Made by a program: the position numbers and the translations under genes
Assembly (NCBI RefSeq): GCF_900110605.1
Contig: NZ_FOFI01000003.1
Location: 248,001 to 312,000 of the forward strand
Direction: 5' to 3'
Source: Epilithonimonas lactis
Lineage (GTDB): Bacteria > Bacteroidota > Bacteroidia > Flavobacteriales > Weeksellaceae
Length of the DNA stretch: 64,000 nucleotides
Notes under the pieces: generated by a model
Seen by the model: the letters and a program-made list of their open reading frames with translations, nothing else
What the model was told of the DNA's origin: nothing
Databases searched by the model: none
Part shown: positions 58,440-64,000 of the stretch, in pieces
How the letters are laid out: each line of letters opens with the position of its first letter
Position numbering within the stretch: position 1 is the first letter of the stretch

Positions 58440-59762
58440 TTATATTAAATTCTCAAATATTGAATTAATCTTATCTAAAACAATCTGAATTTCTTCTTTT
58501 GTTACATTAAGATGTGGACGGAATCTAATAGACTGGTCACCGCAGGTCAACACGATGATTCCTTCGTCATAAAGCTTCTCTCTCAGCCAGTTTCTGGTGT
58601 CGTGGTCTTTCAGATCAAAAGCACACATCAAGCCTTTTCCTCTCGATGCAAAGATCTGTTCTGGGAATTTTTGTTCTAATTTTAATAATCCTTCTAATAG
58701 AAATTCTCCTACCACTTTGGAATTCTCTACCAAATTTTCATTCTCTATAATTTCTAAAACCAATTGAAAACGAAGCATATCGATAAAGTTTCCACCGAAA
58801 GTAGAGTTGATTCTGGAACTTTCTACAAAAACGTGATGTTCTACTTCGTCCAGCTTTTCTTTGTTGGCCAAGATTCCGCAAACCTGTGTTTTCTTACCGA
58901 AAGAAATGACGTCTGGAATTATTCCCAGATCTTCGTAAGCCCACATTTTTCCCGTCATTCCGATTCCGGTTTGAACTTCGTCGAGGATCAGAAGGATTTC
59001 GTTTTCGTCACAGATCCTTCTTAGTTCGGCGAAGAATTCGTTTCTGAAATGGTTGTCGCCACCTTCTGCCTGGATCGGCTCAATAATGATACAAGCCACC
59101 TCATCCGGATTTGCCAAAATCGCTTCCTGAATATTAAGCAAGGCCATTTGTTCGTGCTTGATGGTTTCCTCAAGATTCTCTTCCGTAATCGGGAAATTCA
59201 GTTTTGGATTGGTGATTCTTGGCCACTCAAATTTTGGGAAATATTGGTGTTTTCTTGGGTCCGAAGTATTTGTCAATGACAATGTGTAGCCACTTCTGCC
59301 GTGGAAAGATTGTTTGAAATGAATGACCAAACTTGCTTCCTTGTCAATATCTTTTTGCCAGTTCTTTCTGGTCTTCCAATCGAAAGCGGTTTTCAAAGCA
59401 TTTTCTACAGCCAATGCGCCACCTTCCACGAAAAAGCAATAAGGTAACTCTTTAGGAATCGCCACTCTCGAGAAAACGTCCATAAAATCTGCAAATTCCT
59501 GAAGATAAACATCGCTCAAAGTTGGTTTGTAGATTGCCATTTTTCCCAACCAATTGGCCTTTTCCAAAATGTAAGGGTGATTGTAACCGACCGAAGCCGA
59601 CGCAAACATCGAGAACATATCGAGATATTTTTTGCCTGTCAATCGGTCGATAATGTAGGAACCGTGGGACTTTTCGAAATCCATTACAAAATCGAAACCG
59701 TCTGCAAGGATATGTTTGCCTAGGGTTTCTTTTACTTTATTTTCGTGTACAATTGTGTTCAT
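58440..59762 (-). CDS. lat: L-lysine 6-aminotransferase
   Basis: 440 residues, class III PLP aminotransferase. The PLP Lys is in ISFGKKTQVCGIL (about 293) and the cofactor Asp in LLILDEVQTGIGMTG (about 262); SHGSYIIDRLTGKKYLDMFSMFAS near the start (39-62) is the LAT pattern, as is the phosphate site SFHGRSGYTLSLTN. It moves the epsilon-amino group of lysine to 2-oxoglutarate, giving aminoadipate semialdehyde. It lies 87 bases after the aldehyde dehydrogenase gene that would oxidise this product, so the pair makes a pathway unit. Confidence 0.88.
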   Translation of the reverse strand: MNTIVHENKVKETLGKHILADGFDFVMDFEKSHGSYIIDRLTGKKYLDMFSMFASASVGYNHPYILEKANWLGKMAIYKPTLSDVYLQEFADFMDVFSRVAIPKELPYCFFVEGGALAVENALKTAFDWKTRKNWQKDIDKEASLVIHFKQSFHGRSGYTLSLTNTSDPRKHQYFPKFEWPRITNPKLNFPITEENLEETIKHEQMALLNIQEAILANPDEVACIIIEPIQAEGGDNHFRNEFFAELRRICDENEILLILDEVQTGIGMTGKMWAYEDLGIIPDVISFGKKTQVCGILANKEKLDEVEHHVFVESSRINSTFGGNFIDMLRFQLVLEIIENENLVENSKVVGEFLLEGLLKLEQKFPEQIFASRGKGLMCAFDLKDHDTRNWLREKLYDEGIIVLTCGDQSIRFRPHLNVTKEEIQIVLDKINSIFENLI

Positions 59763-59849
59763 TTTTATAAGTGATAAATGGTGATTGATAAATGATAAAT
59801 GCAGAATTTTAAAAAACTTCCTACATCTGAATTCCAGCTTCCGGATTTA

Positions 59850-61391
59850 TTAATCTAAATCGAATTTGATTCCCTGAGCCAAAGGCAAACTGGTCGTATA
59901 ATTGATCGTGTTGGTTTGTCTTCTCATATAATATTTCCAGACATCGGAGCCTGATTCTCTTCCGCCTCCGGTTTCTTTTTCGCCTCCGAAAGCGCCACCG
60001 ATCTCCGCTCCAGAAGTTCCGATATTCACGTTTGCAATGCCACAATCCGAACCGCCGTTTGAAAGGAACAATTCTGCTTCTCTCAGGTTTTGAGTCATAA
60101 TTGCAGAACTCAAACCTTGTGGAACATCATTTTGGATTGCAATCGCCTCGTCCAAAGTTTTATATTTGATCAAATAAAGAATAGGTGCAAAAGTCTCGTG
60201 TTGAACGATCTCGTAACTGTTCTCAACCTCAGCAATGCAGGGTTTTACGTAACAGCCGGAAGTATAATTTTCACCTTCCAAAACGCCACCTTCAACGACG
60301 AATTTCCCGCCTTCTGCTTTACATTTTTCGATGGAATCCTGATATTGTTTCACGGCAGATTTGTCAATCAAAGGACCAACGTGATTGGATTCGTCAAGCG
60401 GATTTCCGATTTTCAATTGTCCGTACGCTTTTACCAAACGGTCTCTCACTTCGTCATAAACAGATTCGTGGATGATGAGACGTCTTGTGGAAGTACATCT
60501 TTGTCCAGCCGTTCCGACCGCGCCGAAAACCGCGCCGATGATACTCATATTGATATCGGCATTTTCTGTGATAATGATGGCATTATTTCCACCCAATTCC
60601 AAAATCGATTTTCCGAAACGTTTGGCCACATTTTGCCCAACGATTCTTCCAACTTTGGTAGAACCTGTGAAAGAAACTAAGGAAATTCTTTTGTCATTCA
60701 CCAATCTATCACCAATCTCGTGATCAGCGATCACCAAACTTGAAATTCCTTCCGGAAGTCCATTTTCTTTGGCTACTTCAGCAAAGATATTTTGACAAGC
60801 GATTGCACAAAGTGGTGTTTTTTCTGACGGTTTCCAAACGACAACATTTCCGCAGATCCAAGCTAATGAAGCGTTCCAAGCCCAAACCGCCACCGGAAAG
60901 TTGAATGCTGAGATCACGCCTACAATTCCAAGCGGATGATATTGCTCGTACATTCTGTGACCTGGTCTTTCGGAATGCATCGTGTAGCCGTGAAGCTGAC
61001 GTGATAATCCAACTGCAAAGTCACAGATATCGATCATTTCCTGAACTTCGCCAAGACCTTCCTGGAGGGATTTTCCCATTTCGTAAGAAACAAGTTTTCC
61101 TAAGTCATCTTTATATTCTCTCAATTTGTTTCCGAATTGGCGCACCAGATCGCCACGTTTTGGAGAAGGAATTTGTCTGAATTCTTTGTAAGCTTCCTGT
61201 GCTTTTGACAACACTTTTTCGTAGTCATTGGCGTCTGAAGTTTTGATGGAAGCAATCAATTTTCCATCAACGGGAGAATTGCTCTCTATATTTTTTCCAG
61301 AAGAGAAAAATTCCAATCCTGTGGAAGTTCCGTTGTTTTCGGTGGAGATTCCTAATTTTTTTAAGCTTTCTGATATTGAAATTGAGGACAT
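59850..61391 (-). CDS. aldehyde dehydrogenase, ALDH7/aminoadipate semialdehyde type
   Basis: 513 residues. The catalytic Cys lies in [13 protein letters not shown] (about 293) and the general base Glu in LELGGNNAI (about 258); the NAD-binding block is [11 protein letters not shown]. The N-terminal part ([14 protein letters not shown]) and the region [31 protein letters not shown] (59950-60045) fit ALDH7 (antiquitin), which oxidises 2-aminoadipate 6-semialdehyde to 2-aminoadipate. Together with the next gene it converts lysine to aminoadipate. First gene of the pair. Confidence 0.88.
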   Translation of the reverse strand: MSSISISESLKKLGISTENNGTSTGLEFFSSGKNIESNSPVDGKLIASIKTSDANDYEKVLSKAQEAYKEFRQIPSPKRGDLVRQFGNKLREYKDDLGKLVSYEMGKSLQEGLGEVQEMIDICDFAVGLSRQLHGYTMHSERPGHRMYEQYHPLGIVGVISAFNFPVAVWAWNASLAWICGNVVVWKPSEKTPLCAIACQNIFAEVAKENGLPEGISSLVIADHEIGDRLVNDKRISLVSFTGSTKVGRIVGQNVAKRFGKSILELGGNNAIIITENADINMSIIGAVFGAVGTAGQRCTSTRRLIIHESVYDEVRDRLVKAYGQLKIGNPLDESNHVGPLIDKSAVKQYQDSIEKCKAEGGKFVVEGGVLEGENYTSGCYVKPCIAEVENSYEIVQHETFAPILYLIKYKTLDEAIAIQNDVPQGLSSAIMTQNLREAELFLSNGGSDCGIANVNIGTSGAEIGGAFGGEKETGGGRESGSDVWKYYMRRQTNTINYTTSLPLAQGIKFDLD

Positions 61392-61597
61392 ATAATTTTT
61401 TATTTTTAGAAGTCTCTAAAGATAAAAATATATTTTGACGGACAAAATTTAAAACTAACAATCGTTAGTATTCGAGTTGAAAAATATCGAAGTTATAGCG
61501 TTTTGAGTGTGGGAGAATTGAATAGTTAGCCGAACATAAAATTATTTTGAACGAATCTAAATTGGATAATTTTCCTTAATTTTGAAAAAAATAAAAA

Positions 61598-61780
61598 ATG
61601 GAAGAGCATATTCAGACGGAGGAGAAAAAATTACCGAAGTGGAAGATCTTGCTGAAAAAGTTTGGCATCGGCGGAATCATTTTCTTTACTGTGAAAGGAA
61701 TCATCACTTCTACCCTTATCTATTTTCTTGGTAAAAACTTCTGGATCATCATCCGCGATTATTTTGCCAATCTGTTTTAA
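61598..61780 (+). CDS. small single-pass membrane protein, unknown
   Basis: 60 residues. Charged N-terminus (EEHIQTEEKKLPKWKILLKKF) and one membrane segment at about 23-44 (GIGGIIFFTVKGIITSTLIYFLG). No family recognised, but similar tiny proteins are common in flavobacteria. Its stop touches the DoxX stop from the other strand (end to end at 61780/61781). Confidence 0.7.
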   Translation: MEEHIQTEEKKLPKWKILLKKFGIGGIIFFTVKGIITSTLIYFLGKNFWIIIRDYFANLF

Positions 61781-62206
61781 TTAATAAAGTGCTTCTTTCT
61801 TAGAAAATAGCCAATCCAGGGAAAACTTGCCTGAGCCTAAGACAAAGATCGTCAGGTAAAAGAAAAAATACACCAAACTCAATTCATTGGTCGCGTACGG
61901 ATCTGAACTGTGAACCACGAAAAACGCAATGAGCATGGTGACCATCAAAGGAATGGTGGCAAATCTTGTGAGAAATCCAAGCATGATGAAAACGGAACAT
62001 AAAAACTCCGCAAAAACAACAAGCACCAGAGAAATCGCTGATCCCAGTCCAAGGAAATTCATAAATTCTATCTTGTCATTCGCAATCAACTTGTCCAATT
62101 TTGGCAAACCGTGCGTCAACATTGATATTCCCACGAATAATCTTATTACCAATATCAATCCGTTTAAAACCGTGTCATTAACTTTAGATGAATTAAAATT
62201 TCTCAT
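61781..62206 (-). CDS. DoxX-family membrane protein
   Basis: 141 residues with four membrane helices. DoxX pattern: LILVIRLFVGISMLTHGLPKLDKL near the N-terminus, then LVVFAEFLCSVFIMLGFLTRFATIPLM and a C-terminal YFFFYLTIFVLGSGKFSLDWL. The ATG at 62206 is chosen over a TTG four codons upstream. Roles proposed for DoxX include quinone-linked redox and stress response. Confidence 0.9.
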   Translation of the reverse strand: MRNFNSSKVNDTVLNGLILVIRLFVGISMLTHGLPKLDKLIANDKIEFMNFLGLGSAISLVLVVFAEFLCSVFIMLGFLTRFATIPLMVTMLIAFFVVHSSDPYATNELSLVYFFFYLTIFVLGSGKFSLDWLFSKKEALY

Positions 62207-62234
62207 TTCCAGAATCAATTTCTATCAAAGCTAA

Positions 62235-62262
62235 CAAAAAAATCCTTTATAGAAAAGGATTT
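62235..62262 (-). terminator. terminator of era
   Basis: AAATCCTTT and AAAGGATTT pair around CTATA on the minus strand, then TTTTTTG. Confidence 0.75.
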
Positions 62263-62271
62263 AGGAGGTTT

Positions 62272-63147
62272 TTAACGGTAACCGAAGTTTTTGAGATCTC
62301 TGTCATTTTTTCGCCAGTCTTTTTTGACTTTTACGAAAAGGCTGAGATGTATTTTTTTACCAAAGAATTTTTCCAGGTCGATACGCGCTTCTGTACCCAC
62401 TTTTTTGATCATCTCACCTTTGTGGCCAATGATGATCCCTTTCTGCGTATCACGTTCCACGTAGATGATAGAATCAATAACGATCGCACCCTCTTTTTCT
62501 TTGAACTGTTCCGTCACCACTTCTACAGCGTAAGGAATCTCTTTTTCGTAATTCAACAAGATCTTCTCGCGGATTGCTTCATTTACGAAGAAACGCTCTG
62601 GTCTGTCCGTGTACATTTCCTTGTCGTAGTAAGGTGGATTTTCCGGTAACATCTCTTTCAGTTTCGGAAGGATCACGTGTGTGTTGAAAGAGTTTAAAGC
62701 AGAAATTAGAAGAATCTCAGCTTTAGGGATTTTCTCGTGCCAATCGGTCGCTATTTTCTCCAGCGCTTCTTGATTGGTCTGGTCGATCTTGTTTAATAAC
62801 AATAAAACAGGAACAGGAATTTTGTTCAATTTATCAATCAAAAATTCTGATTGTTCCGCTTTGTCCGTCACATCGACAATGAAAAGGAAAACATCTGCAT
62901 CCTGTAAAGAATCTTTCACAACGTCCATCATTTTTTCCTGCAAACCGTATTTGGGGTCCAGAACGCCTGGCGTGTCAGAAAAAACGATTTGAAGGTCTTC
63001 TTCATTATAAATCCCGAAGATCCTGTGTCTTGTGGTTTGTGCTTTTTGGGTTACGATTGCCAGCTTCTCTCCCATCAATTGATTGAGAAGGGTTGATTTT
63101 CCGGCGTTTGGTTTCCCAACGATGTTTACGAATCCTGCTTTGTGCAT
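62272..63147 (-). CDS. era: GTPase Era
   Basis: 291 residues. G1 GKPNAGKSTLLNQL, switch I TTRHRIFGI, G3 SDTPGVLD, G4 LLLNKIDQ and G5 ISALN are complete; the C-terminal KH domain (IIIGHKGEMIKKVGTEAR) that binds the 3' end of 16S rRNA follows. Era helps assemble the 30S subunit. Single gene. Confidence 0.96.
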   Translation of the reverse strand: MHKAGFVNIVGKPNAGKSTLLNQLMGEKLAIVTQKAQTTRHRIFGIYNEEDLQIVFSDTPGVLDPKYGLQEKMMDVVKDSLQDADVFLFIVDVTDKAEQSEFLIDKLNKIPVPVLLLLNKIDQTNQEALEKIATDWHEKIPKAEILLISALNSFNTHVILPKLKEMLPENPPYYDKEMYTDRPERFFVNEAIREKILLNYEKEIPYAVEVVTEQFKEKEGAIVIDSIIYVERDTQKGIIIGHKGEMIKKVGTEARIDLEKFFGKKIHLSLFVKVKKDWRKNDRDLKNFGYR

Positions 63148-63334
63148 TAACTTGAATTAAAATTAAAAGGTTGAACGACCAAAAGATTTGAGCATTCAAC
63201 GATTAGAAATGATTTGCAAAGTTACGGAAATTTTTGCAGGAAGATTTTTAAAATCGTAATATTAAATCTATCAGTGAGTTATAAAAATTGTAAAAATAAT
63301 ATTAACTTTATGATCAAATAAAAAATTACTAACT

Positions 63335-64000
63335 ATGAAAAAACTTTACATTTTAATTTTCAACTTTCTATGGCTTTTGGGATTCTCACAAAACAGTTTG
63401 TTATTTGAAAGGAATTGGAAAGTGGAAAAAGTGAAAGTCAACGGTTCCACGATTGACATTTCTGCTGATCAGACTGCTTACTTTATGACATTCTATTCAG
63501 ATTCTCTTTTCAATTATGTGAGTAACATCTGCTCAGAAAATTTTGGGAAGGTCAACTTTAATAGTAATACAAACGATTTTGTCATTACACAAGCCAATGC
63601 GTCCGTAGGGAATTGCCAACCTACTGATCTCAACACCAACTACTCTTTGTTTTTTACAAAGAATTCTAATACTGTCAACAAGATCACGTACGATATTGTT
63701 CAGAAATCAAATGGTTATGATCTGATATTAAGCAATATTTCTGGTGACCAATTGACTTTTGCTTATTATACGCCACCTACAAACCTCAGCTCGCAAACTT
63801 GGGTTATAGAATCTCTTAACATCAATGGGATCAACTACCACAAACCGACCCAACATCAGGCAGGAAACACCACAATAAATGCGAATGGTGATATCCAGAG
63901 TAGTTATTTCAATAGTGGCCAAGGAAGTGTTGGCTTTTATTCTGACAATAGATTTCGTCTTTTGAGTTTGGCTGTAACCCTTGCAGTTTCTGATGACCCT
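63335..64000 (+). CDS. secreted lipocalin-like protein, 3' end missing
   Basis: 222 codons to the window edge, with no stop. Signal peptide about 1-19 (KKLYILIFNFLWLLGFSQ). The mature part repeats a pattern of two similar 100-residue beta domains, each starting with an aromatic strand: LFERNWKVEKVKVNGSTIDI and LSSQTWVIESLNINGINYH. This suggests tandem lipocalin-like domains; each pattern resembles the WxL... start of lipocalin-like proteins. A T9SS domain may follow beyond the edge. Role unknown. Confidence 0.72.
   Translation, partial: MKKLYILIFNFLWLLGFSQNSLLFERNWKVEKVKVNGSTIDISADQTAYFMTFYSDSLFNYVSNICSENFGKVNFNSNTNDFVITQANASVGNCQPTDLNTNYSLFFTKNSNTVNKITYDIVQKSNGYDLILSNISGDQLTFAYYTPPTNLSSQTWVIESLNINGINYHKPTQHQAGNTTINANGDIQSSYFNSGQGSVGFYSDNRFRLLSLAVTLAVSDDP

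Noticed and set aside
1-64000. CRISPR arrays, rRNA genes, insertion sequences
   Set aside because: No regularly spaced repeats, no rRNA-like stretches and no transposase genes were found on reading; the only mobile element seen is the tRNA-Gln one.

Overview
The window looks like chromosome of a low-GC Bacteroidota, most likely a Weeksellaceae member close to Chryseobacterium/Epilithonimonas. The signs are type IX secretion (T9SS) C-terminal sorting domains on three large secreted proteins, promoters of the TTG-N19-TAnnTTTG type instead of -35/-10, few Shine-Dalgarno sites, alpha-2-macroglobulin and BamA-like surface proteins, menaquinone and lysine 6-aminotransferase genes, and intergenic hairpin repeats of the kind common in flavobacteria.

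Region 1 (1-15.65 kb) is ordinary chromosome: a gpmI fragment, a SUI1-domain protein, a flavoprotein, a nucleoside phosphorylase, a secreted M28 peptidase, a sigma-54 response regulator lacking its DNA-binding helix, a MATE pump, argS, and a two-component pair whose kinase is a lipid-anchored TPR sensor preceded by a tiny secreted peptide gene.

Region 2 (15.72-29.03 kb) is an integrated mobilizable element in the 3' end of tRNA-Gln(UUG). A 20-bp direct repeat of the tRNA end marks both borders. Its backbone is a tyrosine recombinase, a DUF3853 protein, a VapE-type helicase, an iteron-like TTACC/GGTAA array, a toprim primase, a nested-palindrome oriT candidate and two mobilization proteins. 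Its cargo (23.2-28.0 kb), visibly more AT-rich than the rest, is the most unusual part of the window. A 67-residue RiPP-like precursor has its own promoter and is followed by a perfect 13-bp stem terminator. Then come four overlapping genes: two exported proteins, a 619-residue enzyme that appears to join a class I isoprenoid-synthase fold to a DxDD/QW-type class II terpene-cyclase fold, and a membrane M50 protease with an N-terminal PqqD-like recognition domain. The proposed logic is that the M50/PqqD protein binds and cleaves the precursor, the terpene-type enzyme supplies or attaches an isoprenoid-type modification, and the secreted proteins act outside. This function is inference. Right of the cargo lie a relic of a tRNA-Ser attachment site and a frameshifted piece of a peptide-export ABC transporter, so the element is composite.

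Region 3 (29-57.8 kb) is housekeeping and surface biology: menE, arfB, cdd, an FG-GAP/T9SS protein, a toxin-antitoxin pair overlapping recF, a BamA-like barrel, a UbiA-like protein, a 1968-residue alpha-2-macroglobulin, a metzincin protease with T9SS tail, a porin-like barrel, aroB, a second toxin-antitoxin pair whose toxin is frameshifted in a 9-A run, lpdA, a YggS-type PLP protein, a four-gene glycan operon, dapD and an NlpC/P60 lipoprotein.

Region 4 (57.9-64 kb) holds tRNA-Ala(GGC), a DUF2007 protein, the lysine-to-aminoadipate pair (lysine 6-aminotransferase and aldehyde dehydrogenase), DoxX, era and the start of a secreted protein that runs off the window. No rRNA, CRISPR array or insertion sequence was seen.
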